A stretch of 64,000 nucleotides of DNA from Bacilliculturomica massiliensis (GTDB taxonomy: Bacteria; Bacillota; Clostridia; Peptostreptococcales; Anaerovoracaceae): NCBI RefSeq assembly GCF_900605495.1, contig NZ_LR027603.1, positions 372,001 to 436,000 of the forward strand, read 5' to 3'. Below the pieces are notes generated by a model. It saw only the letters and a list, made by a program, of their open reading frames with translations. It was not told the origin of the DNA and ran no database searches. The position numbers were made by a program, and so were the translations under genes. How positions within the stretch are numbered: position 1 is the stretch's first letter; each line of letters opens with the position of its first letter. Positions 44,127-52,431 of the stretch are shown one piece after another.

Positions 44127-44159
44127 AAATTATTTGTGAAAAAACTTCCGCGCTGTCGC

Positions 44160-44200
44160 TTGACAAAGTGCGGAATCTCGTGCTATGATAGAAAAAATTT
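44160..44200 (+). promoter_or_regulatory. pyrBI promoter with AATTTG start region
   Basis: TTGACA (44160-44165) and TATGAT (44184-44189) are 18 bp apart, with TG at 44181-44182 forming an extended -10. Seven bases after the -10 the sequence reads AATTTG (44196-44201). A transcript beginning AAUUUG is exactly the initial sequence that permits UTP-sensitive slippage at the enterobacterial pyrBI promoter. Confidence 0.75.
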
Positions 44201-44226
44201 GTGCAAAAGCGAGAGGTACGATTGTG

Positions 44227-44334
44227 ATGATGAAGGGAAAAGTGAAAGTAAAGAGCAAAGTGGAAAGCCTTTTCTGCAATGGTCTTATTGTCACCCTTTT
44301 TCACCGTTCCGTTATCGTTCCTTTTGTTCAATGA
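44227..44334 (+). CDS. pyrL: pyrBI leader peptide (35 aa)
   Basis: A short frame with GAGAGG upstream (a GTG at 44224 is an alternative start). It has a basic N-terminal half (KGKVKVKSK) and a hydrophobic half encoded by U-rich codons. The stop TGA at 44332-44334 lies 6 nt before the 5' arm of a terminator. A ribosome following closely behind RNA polymerase would cover that arm. This is how PyrL works in enterobacterial pyrBI, where UTP shortage pauses polymerase in a U-rich stretch and lets the ribosome catch up. The peptide itself is not similar in sequence to PyrL; the assignment is by position and layout. Confidence 0.7.
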   Translation: MMKGKVKVKSKVESLFCNGLIVTLFHRSVIVPFVQ

Positions 44335-44340
44335 CTTTTC

Positions 44341-44367
44341 GTCTCCCTTTATTGGGAGACTTTTTTT
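44341..44367 (+). terminator. pyrBI attenuator
   Basis: GTCTCCC (44341-44347), six-base loop, GGGAGAC (44354-44360), then seven T. It lies between the leader peptide and pyrB, preceded by a pyrimidine-rich stretch (44289-44347) suited to polymerase pausing at low UTP. Confidence 0.88.
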
Positions 44368-44458
44368 ATGTCCGGTGGGCGCGGGGGAAGGTGGGAGCCA
44401 TGAGGCCCCTGGGCGGAACTGCAGCGCTGCGCCGGCGGTAGTGAAAGGAGAGAAATAA

Positions 44459-45385
44459 ATGTTAGCAGGAAGAAGTTTACTGGAACCTATGGATTTTACT
44501 GTTGAGGAGATGGATGAGATATTCGCTCTGGCGGACCGTATCATCGATGATCCGAAAAAATATGCTCACGCGTGCGACGGCAAGCTGCTGGCCACGCTTT
44601 TCTATGAACCCAGCACGAGAACGCGTTTCAGCTTCGAGGCGGCAATGCTGCGCCTGGGCGGCCAGGTGATCGGTTTCTCCGAGCCCAATTCCAGCTCGGC
44701 GGCCAAGGGCGAGAGCATTGCGGATACCATCCGCACGATCGCCTGCTACGCGGATATCGCCGCCATGAGACATCCGAAGGAAGGCGCGCCGAAGGTAGCG
44801 GCCAGATCGGCGGGAATTCCCGTGATTAACGCGGGAGACGGCGGACATCAGCACCCCACCCAGACGCTGACCGACCTGCTGACCATTCACAGAGAGAGAG
44901 GCAGCTTTGAGAATATGACCATCGGCCTCTGCGGCGACCTGAAATTTGGAAGGACCGTGCATTCTCTCATCAAGGCGCTGTCCCGCTACGAGAACGTGAA
45001 GTTCGTACTGATCTCGCCGGAAGAACTTCGGGTGCCGGAGTATGTCAGACGGGAGGTCCTGGAGAAGAACAATATTCCGTACAGAGAAGTGGAACGGATG
45101 CAGGAGGTCCTGCCGGAGCTGGATCTGCTGTACATGACAAGAATTCAGAGAGAGCGATTCTTCAATGAAGAGGACTATGTGAGACTGAAGGACAGCTACA
45201 TACTGGATGCGGAAAAGATGGAGCTGGGCAAGGAAAATATGATGGTTCTCCACCCGCTGCCGAGAGTGAACGAGATCGCCGTAGAAGTGGACAAGGATCC
45301 CAGAGCGCTGTACTTCAAGCAGGCGAAATACGGTATGTTCGTGCGCATGGCACTGATCATGAGCCTGCTGGGGATCGAAGGCTAG
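44459..45385 (+). CDS. pyrB: Aspartate carbamoyltransferase catalytic chain
   Basis: Condenses carbamoyl phosphate with aspartate, the first committed step of pyrimidine synthesis. The 308-residue protein has the carbamoyl-phosphate motif STRTRFSFE near residue 51, the DGGHQHPTQ motif near 129 and HPLPRVNEI near 264. The length is that of enterobacterial PyrB. AAAGGAG precedes ATG 44459. It is followed by pyrI, so the enzyme should be an allosteric catalytic/regulatory complex as in Escherichia coli. Confidence 0.96.
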   Translation: MLAGRSLLEPMDFTVEEMDEIFALADRIIDDPKKYAHACDGKLLATLFYEPSTRTRFSFEAAMLRLGGQVIGFSEPNSSSAAKGESIADTIRTIACYADIAAMRHPKEGAPKVAARSAGIPVINAGDGGHQHPTQTLTDLLTIHRERGSFENMTIGLCGDLKFGRTVHSLIKALSRYENVKFVLISPEELRVPEYVRREVLEKNNIPYREVERMQEVLPELDLLYMTRIQRERFFNEEDYVRLKDSYILDAEKMELGKENMMVLHPLPRVNEIAVEVDKDPRALYFKQAKYGMFVRMALIMSLLGIEG

Positions 45386-45485
45386 AGGGCGGAAGTACCG
45401 GGACGGCAGCCGGCATGAATACGGAAATTTTTTACGCCGGGCCGCAAACAGGCGGCGGGCGGTAACCATAGACAGGAGGACGAAA

Positions 45486-45941
45486 ATGGTAGTTATCAAC
45501 AGTATCGAAAAAGGAATCGTAATCGACCATATCAAGGCGGGCAATGGGGCAAAGATCCTGAATTACCTGAACATCGACACGGCAAAATATTCTGTGGCGT
45601 TTCTCATGAATGCCAGCAGCAATCAGTTCGGGAAAAAGGACGTGATCAAGATCGATAAGGTAACGGATATCGACCTGGCTGTTCTGGGTCTCATCAATCC
45701 GGACTGCACGGTGAACATCATTGAAGATCACGTGATCGTGAAAAAGATCAAACCTACGCTGCCGGAGACAGTCTCCAACGTCATCAAGTGCAAGAACCCC
45801 AGATGCGTGACCTCCGTGGAGGCCAACGCGCCGCATATTTTCCACCTGATCAACCCGGAGACCAGGGAGTATCAGTGCGAATACTGCGACGATATCGTGA
45901 GCATGAAGGGCGACAATCTGGACGCGATCCTGCGCAAATAA
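45486..45941 (+). CDS. pyrI: Aspartate carbamoyltransferase regulatory chain
   Basis: A 151-residue regulatory subunit. The N-terminal nucleotide-binding domain (to about 100) binds CTP, UTP or ATP in relatives; the C-terminal zinc domain has four cysteines (CKNPRC and CEYC, about residues 104-141) that contact PyrB. AGGAGG precedes ATG. The 100-nt gap after pyrB has no terminator. The presence of PyrI makes feedback inhibition by nucleotides likely. Confidence 0.95.
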   Translation: MVVINSIEKGIVIDHIKAGNGAKILNYLNIDTAKYSVAFLMNASSNQFGKKDVIKIDKVTDIDLAVLGLINPDCTVNIIEDHVIVKKIKPTLPETVSNVIKCKNPRCVTSVEANAPHIFHLINPETREYQCEYCDDIVSMKGDNLDAILRK

Positions 45942-46223
45942 CGGGCTGAAAACGGCGAAACGGCGGGAGTGAAGTTGTCAACATCTCAGCCTGAATAGTG
46001 ACAGACGGCAGCGGAGCTCTGAATGGGGGGGAGCGGAATGCCGGCCTGCAGCGGAGCAGGTCTGAATTGCGGCCCGCATCCACGCGAGGGGCAATTCCGG
46101 CCCGCATGAGCGCGAGGAGCAGCGCCGGTCCGCATGAACGCGGGTCGGTCTGCTCCCTGGAGCTGTGAAAAGGAGCTGTGAAAAGTCGGAGCGGTTTTTG
46201 TGCGATAAAGAAGGGAACAATCT
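45942..46223. repeat. Spacer with imperfect 28-bp and 13-bp tandem repeats
   Basis: About three GC-rich units of 28 bp run from 46067 to 46148, each containing a variant of CGGCCCGCATGAGCGCGAGG. Next, GGAGCTGTGAAAA occurs twice in tandem (46159-46171 and 46172-46184), and once more at 49697-49709 before the sigma factor gene. No gene is seen. The pyrF ribosome binding site follows (AAGAAGGGA). Confidence 0.65.
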
Positions 46224-47150
46224 ATGATAGATCAGCTGATAGCAAAAATTAAGGAAACGGGAAATCCTTCCGTGGTGGGACTTGATCCGGCGTATGCCAT
46301 GATACCGGCTTATATCCGCAGGGAGATGACCGAGACGTGGGGCAAGACGCCGAAGGCGGTGGGCGAAATGTTTTTCGCCTTTAATAAGGCCATCATCGAC
46401 GCGGTGGCGGATCTGATCCCGGCGGTAAAGCCGCAGATCGCCATGTACGAGAGATACGGTCTTGAGGGGCTTTCCGCTTATATCCGGACGGCTGAATACG
46501 CCAGGGAAAAGGGACTGGTCGTCATCGGGGATATCAAGAGGGGCGATATTTCATCCACGGCGGAAGCCTACGCCGCCCACATCGGGGGCGCGGAGATAGA
46601 GGGAGAGAGCTTTGACCTCTGGAAGGAAGACTTCATTACCGTAAATCCATATTTCGGCATTGACGGCATCCGGCCGTTTCTGACGCCCTGTCAGGAGCAG
46701 AATAAGGGGATCTTCATTTTGGTAAAGACCAGCAACCCCGGCAGCGGTCAGCTGCAGGACAGGCTTGTGGACGGAGAACCGCTGTACTGCAGAGTGGCGG
46801 ATCTGGTCAACGAATGGGGCGCCGAGGCCATGGGCGCCTGCGGCTACAGCAAAGTCGGCGCGGTGGTGGGAGCGACCCATCCAAGGCAGGGAGTGGAACT
46901 GAGAGAGCGCATGCCTCACATCTTTTTCCTGGTTCCCGGCTACGGAGCCCAGGGCGGCAAGGGCGCGGATCTGAAGGGTTATTTTGATAAGGACGGCCTG
47001 GGGATCATCGTGAATTCATCCAGAGGGATCATTGCGGCTTACCAGAAGGACGCGGATTTCGCAGGGCCGGAGGAGGTTGGACCGGAGTTTGCGGAGGCGT
47101 CCCGCAGAGCGGTCATCGCCATGAAGGAAGATTTACAGAACGCAGTCTAA
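46224..47150 (+). CDS. pyrF: Orotidine 5'-phosphate decarboxylase
   Basis: Decarboxylates OMP to UMP. The 308-residue protein belongs to the longer type 2 (PyrF subfamily 2) group: GLDPAY near residue 20, the catalytic DIKRGDI near 98 and KTSNPGSGQ near 170. Compared with type 1 enzymes of about 240 residues it has typical extra segments. It lies in the pyr cluster after pyrBI. A promoter for pyrKD begins inside its last codons (TTTACA at 47132). Confidence 0.94.
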   Translation: MIDQLIAKIKETGNPSVVGLDPAYAMIPAYIRREMTETWGKTPKAVGEMFFAFNKAIIDAVADLIPAVKPQIAMYERYGLEGLSAYIRTAEYAREKGLVVIGDIKRGDISSTAEAYAAHIGGAEIEGESFDLWKEDFITVNPYFGIDGIRPFLTPCQEQNKGIFILVKTSNPGSGQLQDRLVDGEPLYCRVADLVNEWGAEAMGACGYSKVGAVVGATHPRQGVELRERMPHIFFLVPGYGAQGGKGADLKGYFDKDGLGIIVNSSRGIIAAYQKDADFAGPEEVGPEFAEASRRAVIAMKEDLQNAV

Positions 47151-47160
47151 ATGGTACAAT
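47132..47160 (+). promoter_or_regulatory. Promoter for pyrK-pyrD
   Basis: TTTACA (47132-47137) and TACAAT (47155-47160) are 17 bp apart, overlapping the end of pyrF. The -10 is part of TACAATAAAAGAAA, a 14-mer that recurs at 1101 and 2685. Confidence 0.6.
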
Positions 47161-47542
47161 AAAAGAAATGCGGGCGAAAAGCGGCCGGACCTTTCAGGCG
47201 CGATCAGGGAAACAGCGATCGCGGCGGGCGGAAGGGATGGCCGCTTTTACTGTATGCGCGGCTCTGCGGCGCATCGGGCAAAGAACGGGCAAGCCTGATA
47301 TGCAGAGGGCAGAAGGCAGTTTGACGCCGGCTATTTTGGGTAAAAATAGGCATAGAAACGTTTGAACGGAGCCACAGCAAAACGCTGGACTTGAGCGACC
47401 GGCCCGCAGAGCGGACGGATTTGGTTCGCAGCAGGGCTGGGTTTGATGGGAAGGACGGACAGGTTCGGTCCACAGGGCCGCCGGTACCCGTCCGCGGCGG
47501 CTGCGGTCTGTACAGCCGCAAGCGGAGAAGGAGGATAAGAGA
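47161..47542. other. Non-coding leader before pyrK
   Basis: About 380 bp of GC-rich sequence without a credible gene. It contains no clear terminator, leader peptide or known riboswitch. AAGGAGG just before pyrK is the ribosome binding site. The composition (runs of GGACGGAC, CCGGCC-like words) resembles the repeat-rich spacers seen elsewhere. Confidence 0.5.
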
Positions 47543-48373
47543 GTGCAGGATACCATGGATAAAAAACGAATATTGACCGGCATAGTGCTGGAAAACGATG
47601 AGATCGCCGCAGGAGTATACAAGATGACGGTGGAATCGGTGGACGGCGCGCCTCTGGCAAAGCCGGGACAGTTTGTGAATGTATACACGAAGGACGCGTC
47701 GCTGCTTCTGCCGCGGCCGATCAGCATCTGTTTTTCCGACGGCGCGGAGCTGACGCTGGTGTACGGCGTGGTGGGAAAGGGCACGGAGGAGTTTTCTACT
47801 TATAAGAGGGGCGACGAGGTACGCCACTCCATGCCCCAGGGAAACGGCTATGATCTGGACGCGGTAAAGCCCGGACAGAAAGCCATGCTGCTGGGAGGAG
47901 GCATCGGCGTGCCGCCGCTTCTGAGTCTCTGTTATGAGCTGACTGCCAGAGAGATCTCAGTCACGGCCGTCATCGGCTTTAAGGATGAGCCGTTCCTGAT
48001 CAAGCCCTTGCTGAAAGCAGGCGCGGATCTGTATGTGGCCACCGACTCCGGCGCCGTGGGCTTCAAGGGAACAGTGCTCGACGTTCTGAAGAACGAGAAT
48101 TTGAAAGGGGACGCATATTTCGCATGCGGGCCGCGGGTGATGCTGAAAGCCGTGACGGAGCATGTGCTGGCGGAAGGCCGGGACATTCAGGTCTCCATGG
48201 AAGAACGCATGGGCTGCGGATACGGAGCCTGTGTGGGCTGCGTCTGCGATATTCAGGAAAAGTCCGGAGCTGGGCCGGCCTCGGCGGCAGGCGGGGAGAC
48301 GATCGTGAAGAAGAAAGTGTGTAAGGACGGACCGGTATTCTGGGGAAGCGAGGTGGTCTGGGATGGAAAATAG
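47543..48373 (+). CDS. pyrK: Dihydroorotate dehydrogenase B, electron-transfer subunit
   Basis: A 276-residue iron-sulfur flavoprotein that passes electrons from dihydroorotate oxidation to NAD. FAD-binding RPISIC near residue 58, an NAD-binding GGGIGVPPLLSL near 120, and a C-terminal [2Fe-2S] site CGYGACVGC near 224-232 with a further Cys near 259. A Gly/Ala-rich insert lies between the third and fourth cysteines. GTG 47543 is chosen because AAGGAGG is 8 nt upstream; ATG 47555 has no site. The gene overlaps pyrD by 11 nt. Confidence 0.93.
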   Translation: MQDTMDKKRILTGIVLENDEIAAGVYKMTVESVDGAPLAKPGQFVNVYTKDASLLLPRPISICFSDGAELTLVYGVVGKGTEEFSTYKRGDEVRHSMPQGNGYDLDAVKPGQKAMLLGGGIGVPPLLSLCYELTAREISVTAVIGFKDEPFLIKPLLKAGADLYVATDSGAVGFKGTVLDVLKNENLKGDAYFACGPRVMLKAVTEHVLAEGRDIQVSMEERMGCGYGACVGCVCDIQEKSGAGPASAAGGETIVKKKVCKDGPVFWGSEVVWDGK

Positions 48374-49286
48374 CAGGAAAGGACCGGATCTGCGGGTGAA
48401 TATCGCAGGGATCGAATGGAAAAATCCTGTCACCACGGCGTCGGGGACGTTTTCGCCGCGGGAGAGCGGGGAGTACTACGATCTCAGCCGTCTGGGAGCG
48501 GTGACGACGAAGGGCGTGGCCAATGTGCCCTGGCAGGGCAATCCCACGCCCCGCATCGCGGAGACTTACGGCGGTATGCTGAATGCCGTGGGCTTGCAGA
48601 ATCCAGGGGCGGAGTATTTTATACGGGAAGAGGTACCGTATCTGCGGCAGTTTGACACGAAGATCATCGCTAACGTGGCGGGCCACACTGTTGAGGAGTA
48701 CTGCGAGACGGCGGAGCGGCTTTCCGAGACGGACGTGGACATGCTGGAGATCAATATTTCCTGCCCCAACGTAAAGGAAGGCGGCATCGGTTTCGGCACA
48801 GATCCGCAGATGGCGGCCGCTGTGACCCGGGAGGTAAAGAAAGTATCGAAAAAACCGGTCGTCATCAAGCTGACTCCCAATGTGACGGATATCGCGGAGA
48901 TCGCCAGAGCGGTGGAGGCGGAAGGGGCGGACGCCATCTGTCTCATCAATACGCTGCTTGGCATGCGCATCGACGTGAGAAGGGGCCGGACAGTGCTTGC
49001 CAACAGGACCGGCGGCTTTTCCGGTCCTGCCATCAAACCGGTGGCCGTTCGGATGGTCTATCAGGTCAGACGGGCGGTCAGCGTCCCGATCATCGGTCTG
49101 GGCGGCATTATGACAGGGGAAGACGCAGCGGAGTTCATTATGGCCGGAGCAGACGCGGTGGCCGTGGGAACGGCGGCGCTGATCGATCCCGCGGCGCCGG
49201 TGAAAATTCTGGACCAGCTTACGGTCTATATGGAGGAAATGGGTTTTCAGTCGGTGAGCGAGATCAGAGAATACTTCAGAGATTGA
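48363..49286 (+). CDS. pyrD: Dihydroorotate dehydrogenase B, catalytic subunit
   Basis: Oxidises dihydroorotate to orotate with FMN. The 307-residue barrel shows TASGTF near residue 22, the catalytic Cys in NISCPNVKEGG near 130, and IGLGGI and GADAVAVGTA in the phosphate-binding region. Overlap with pyrK confirms the class 1B, NAD-linked heterotetramer. It closes the pyr cluster; pyrC and pyrE are not in the window. Confidence 0.95.
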   Translation: MENSRKGPDLRVNIAGIEWKNPVTTASGTFSPRESGEYYDLSRLGAVTTKGVANVPWQGNPTPRIAETYGGMLNAVGLQNPGAEYFIREEVPYLRQFDTKIIANVAGHTVEEYCETAERLSETDVDMLEINISCPNVKEGGIGFGTDPQMAAAVTREVKKVSKKPVVIKLTPNVTDIAEIARAVEAEGADAICLINTLLGMRIDVRRGRTVLANRTGGFSGPAIKPVAVRMVYQVRRAVSVPIIGLGGIMTGEDAAEFIMAGADAVAVGTAALIDPAAPVKILDQLTVYMEEMGFQSVSEIREYFRD

Positions 49287-49298
49287 TAAAACGTAATA

Positions 49299-49351
49299 GA
49301 GACGTCCGGGCGGTAAAGCAAGATTGCGCATTGCCCGCGGCGTCTCTTTTT
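49299..49351 (+). terminator. Terminator after pyrD
   Basis: GAGACG (49299-49304) and CGTCTC (49341-49346), with an inner CGGGC/GCCCG pairing, followed by TTTTT. Confidence 0.75.
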
Positions 49352-49456
49352 AAATATAGGAAATATCGTCCGCTGATATTTCTGTATGTTTCAAAAAAAT
49401 CCACCTTGTGAAAGTGAGCCCGCAGGGCGGATATGTTTCCGATGGAAACTTTTTTT
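49352..49456 (+). repeat. Dispersed multi-hairpin intergenic repeat, copy B
   Basis: Closely matches copy A at 24628: GGAAATATC-GTCCGCT-GATATTTCT, a CACCTT-GTG-AAAGTG stem, GCCC-GCA-GGGC, and GTTTCC-GAT-GGAAAC followed by a T run. It lies directly after the pyrD terminator. Confidence 0.8.
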
Positions 49457-49463
49457 ATTATGC

Positions 49464-49560
49464 GGGAAATATGGCGAAGCTATATTAACAAGATAACAAA
49501 AAGATTACCCTGTGAAAGTAAGCCCGCAGGGCGGATCACGTTTCTAAAGGGAACGATTTT
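49464..49560 (+). repeat. Dispersed multi-hairpin intergenic repeat, diverged copy B2
   Basis: A second, diverged copy in tandem with copy B. AATATGGC-GAA-GCTATATT keeps the first stem with different bases, GCCC-GCA-GGGC is exact, and GTTTC...GGAAC keeps the last stem with one wobble, followed by GATTTT. The changed but still paired bases suggest that structure matters. Confidence 0.65.
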
Positions 49561-49735
49561 ATCCTGCGGCAGATCAGGAATCACAGAAGGAGATCTTTTT
49601 TTTCGCCGAAGGTGCGAGAAATCCGATGAGCGCTGCGTTATATAAAGTGTAAGAGCTTTTACGAAAAAGAAAGACGGGTTGTTCCGGATCAACTGTGGAG
49701 CTGTGAAAAGATCGGCGAAAGAAGGAAGGGATCCA

Positions 49736-50368
49736 ATGGATATTGTAATAGAAGAGATCAGGAGGATGAGAGAGGGAGACGAGGATGCGCTGGAGCGGAT
49801 CATTGACCGTTATCTTCCGCTGGTCAAGGGGGTGACCGCCAGGGTCTTGGGACCGCTGGGGCAGAAGGAAATGGTTGGAGAGTGCGTCAACGACGTCTTT
49901 TTCTCCGTCTGGCGAAACATTGGGAAATTCAAAGGTCAGGAGGAGTCGGATTTTCGCAGATGGCTGTGCGCTGTGGCGAAGTACAGGGCGGTGGACGCTT
50001 ACCGTATTGCGGTCAGGGACCTGCGGACAGCGGAAGGGGGGCTGGCGGGTCCGGCAGAGAACGGGGCGGGAAGGGATGAGACGGCCCGGCGAGAGACGGA
50101 CAGACGAGAAGCGGCCATGCGTGAACGATCGGCAGAAGAGACGGCCATACTGCAGGAGGACCGACGGGAACTGGAGTCGCTGATGAAGCTGCTTTCAAGG
50201 GAAGACCGGCAGATTTTTATCATGAAATTCTTTTGGGGAATGCAAAGCGCAGAGATCGCGGAGCGGACGGGACTTTCTCAGACGGCGGTAGACAACCGGG
50301 TGAGCAGGGGCAGAAAGCGGCTGCGGCAGGAGAGGCAAAAACGGGAGACGGAAGGAGCGGGAAGATGA
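49736..50368 (+). CDS. ECF-type sigma-70 family RNA polymerase sigma factor
   Basis: A 210-residue sigma factor with region 2 (about 20-85; NDVFFSVWRNIGKF, RRWLCAVAKYRAVDAYR) and region 4 (about 150-205; MKFFWGMQSAEIAERTGLS), joined by a charged, Arg/Glu-rich linker. There is no region 1 or 3. AAGGAAGGGA precedes ATG 49736. Its stop overlaps the start of the DUF4179 gene (ATGA at 50365-50368), the usual sigma/anti-sigma layout. Confidence 0.92.
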   Translation: MDIVIEEIRRMREGDEDALERIIDRYLPLVKGVTARVLGPLGQKEMVGECVNDVFFSVWRNIGKFKGQEESDFRRWLCAVAKYRAVDAYRIAVRDLRTAEGGLAGPAENGAGRDETARRETDRREAAMRERSAEETAILQEDRRELESLMKLLSREDRQIFIMKFFWGMQSAEIAERTGLSQTAVDNRVSRGRKRLRQERQKRETEGAGR

Positions 50369-51627
50369 GAGATGAGAGAGAAAAAAAGATAGATAAGTTC
50401 GGCGAGACTGTAGAGGATATTTACGATATGTTCAACGACATAGAGCTGGATGAGGATGAGTTCTGCGAGCTGCCTGCGGACGATCTTGAGCGGGAGCGCG
50501 TCAAACGACAGGTAAGAGCGCGTATCGCGGCACAGCGGGAGAACAGGGAGGATTCGGCGGCCTGCGAAACATGGGGCGCCCGGACTCTGCCTGAGACCGG
50601 AAACGGACTGAGCGGAATTGGAGATCAGGGGAGCGCTCTGGGCAGAAAACAAAAACGGATCGGGCGCCGGCGGGGCGCCATGGCGGCGGCTGCCTGCATG
50701 GCTCTGATCCTCTGCGTGGGCGGCTTCGGTCTGGCCATGCCGGCATATGCCAGAGAAATGCCGCTGGTGGGAGATATTTTTCGCTACCTGGACGAGGGCC
50801 GTACCGGCCGGTACGATCATTACAAGGAGAGCGCCGTTGAAATTGGCATTACCCGGGAGGCGAAAGGGGTCAGCGTTACGTTGGAGGACGGCGTATTTGA
50901 CGGCTCCACGCTGTATCTCACTTATTCCGTACGCACGGATAGGGATTGGGGAAAACGGCTGTGGCTGGATACAGACCTGGAATTTCCGGGGGGACTGGGT
51001 ATTCAGGGCTGGGGCGGCACCAAGGATATACAGGCCGTGAAGGAACAGGGGGAAGGCGTGTACGTGGGAATGGAGGCCATCTCCTTTGACCGCAATTCGC
51101 AGGAACCGCTGGAAACGCTGCCCTTTACCTGGGTGGTGAGCGGATTCGAGGGAATGGGCGGAGATGGAGAGACCGTCTTGCGGGAGAAATGCAGTCTGCA
51201 TTTCAACGTAGAGCTGAGCGCTTTGAGCGGAAATGAAGAGGAACTGTCCCTCTCCGGGCGGGAAATGGTACGGGGACTGGAGATATCTCCGAAGCGTCTG
51301 ATACGGACTGATGCGAATACGATTTTGATCTACGGCGTACAGGCCTCCGTGGACACTTACGATAACGCCAGAGTCAGCTGGGAGATCGCCGACGATCTGG
51401 GTAACGTCTACCCGGCGGAAGCGTTGGGAGGTACCGCACGGGATCAGGGGAACGAAAAGATCGGGCAGGACATCATCGGATTCGGCGCAGTGGATCCGAA
51501 AGCAAAAATGCTGCTGCTCCGTCCCACCGCCTACTACGCGGGGGTGGATGAGAACGGCGAACGGATCTGGAACAACGACGAAGGATTTGGATTCGGGCCG
51601 GAGGGGTTCGAGATCGTGCTGAAATAG
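50365..51627 (+). CDS. DUF4179-type membrane protein, probable anti-sigma factor
   Basis: A 420-residue protein. The cytoplasmic part (1-100) is acidic then basic and would bind the sigma factor; one membrane helix lies near 105-128; the extracytoplasmic part begins with the DUF4179 region (SAVEIGITREAKGVSVTLED). Such proteins commonly follow ECF sigma genes in Bacillota. Translational overlap with the sigma gene supports a regulatory pair. The sensed signal is unknown. Confidence 0.85.
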   Translation: MRDEREKKIDKFGETVEDIYDMFNDIELDEDEFCELPADDLERERVKRQVRARIAAQRENREDSAACETWGARTLPETGNGLSGIGDQGSALGRKQKRIGRRRGAMAAAACMALILCVGGFGLAMPAYAREMPLVGDIFRYLDEGRTGRYDHYKESAVEIGITREAKGVSVTLEDGVFDGSTLYLTYSVRTDRDWGKRLWLDTDLEFPGGLGIQGWGGTKDIQAVKEQGEGVYVGMEAISFDRNSQEPLETLPFTWVVSGFEGMGGDGETVLREKCSLHFNVELSALSGNEEELSLSGREMVRGLEISPKRLIRTDANTILIYGVQASVDTYDNARVSWEIADDLGNVYPAEALGGTARDQGNEKIGQDIIGFGAVDPKAKMLLLRPTAYYAGVDENGERIWNNDEGFGFGPEGFEIVLK

Positions 51628-52305
51628 CCGAATCTCCGCGCGCTTCGCCAGCGGATCTGCCCGCTGCGCCGGGTTCCGCTGCGAATTGGCTCAGCGGAAG
51701 GATGTCTCTGGCATGATAGCATATCCTGGGGATAACGTACCTCTGGAGAAAGACATGGGTCCATGGCGCTGTGCTCCATGGACCTAAGCTTGAATCGGGA
51801 GCCGGGCGGAAGGTATTGTTTTTTCGGGGAGGACCGGCCGGGAAGCGGGGCCGGGGAAGAGGGACCAGGAAGTGGGGTCGGGAAGAGGGGCCGGGAAGAG
51901 GGGCCGGGAAGAGGGGCCGGGAAGAGGGGCCGGGAAGAGGGGTCGGGAAGTGGGTACAGGAAGCGGACTAAGGGAAGAGGGCCGGGAAAGAGGGCTGGGC
52001 AGTGGGAGTATGGATGATCCGGGCCCGCCCGGGCAGTGAGATATGTGAAAAACTCAAAAAAATGCCGTTTCACCTAAAACAGCTCAGGTTTCACATGATT
52101 CTGGCCTGAATTGCCGCCCAATTAGGGGATTTAAGGGAAAATTAGTCCGTTTCCCCCATTGTAGCTTCGTATTTCGGGGAAAATCGTATTTTTTCTGCGG
52201 TTTCACATATCCGTTGTTTTCGACCCCGCTGCCCAGCTGGCCCACCGACTTGCCGGTCCCTGCCGACCGCCAGTCGGCTCGCCTCTCCGCCGGCCAATCC
52301 ACTGC
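51628..52305. other. Intergenic stretch with a 13-bp minisatellite
   Basis: No gene is recognised. From 51838 to about 52010 there are roughly ten to thirteen copies of a 13-bp purine unit, GGGAAGAGGGGCC, perfect in the middle and degenerate at the edges. Because 13 is not a multiple of three it does not encode a simple repeat peptide. The following 52020-52305 contains scattered TTTCACAT-like words but no feature I can name. Confidence 0.6.
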
Positions 52306-52431
52306 AGTTGTGTATAAGAGCCAGGATTTGTACTTTTTTTTTTTTTAACAGTTCGGGCGACAACCGAGATCGACACCCTTCCCAAACACGACGCTCTGCA
52401 AATCTCACATCTAGATGTGTAAAAGAGACGG
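52306..52431. other. Illumina adapter-like sequence, probable assembly artefact
   Basis: 52306-52324 matches the Nextera mosaic-end adapter AGATGTGTATAAGAGACAG at 17 of 19 bases, and 52413-52431 again at 17 of 19. Between them, a run of 13 T is followed by 52347-52405, which aligns with the TruSeq P5 universal adapter; ACCGAGATC, ACACGACGCTCT and a terminal ATCT are intact, with scattered substitutions. This is not a natural bacterial sequence. It marks a likely false join or an untrimmed contig end, next to tandem repeats that would have broken the assembly. Confidence 0.9.

Noticed and set aside
44205-44220. GAGAGGT before the pyr leader peptide as a possible PyrR-binding loop
   Set aside because: Only the GAGGY part of the PyrR consensus matches, no supporting stem is seen, and it serves better as the leader's ribosome binding site.
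51838-52010. The 13-bp repeats as a CRISPR array
   Set aside because: Units are contiguous with no unique spacers, and no cas genes are nearby.
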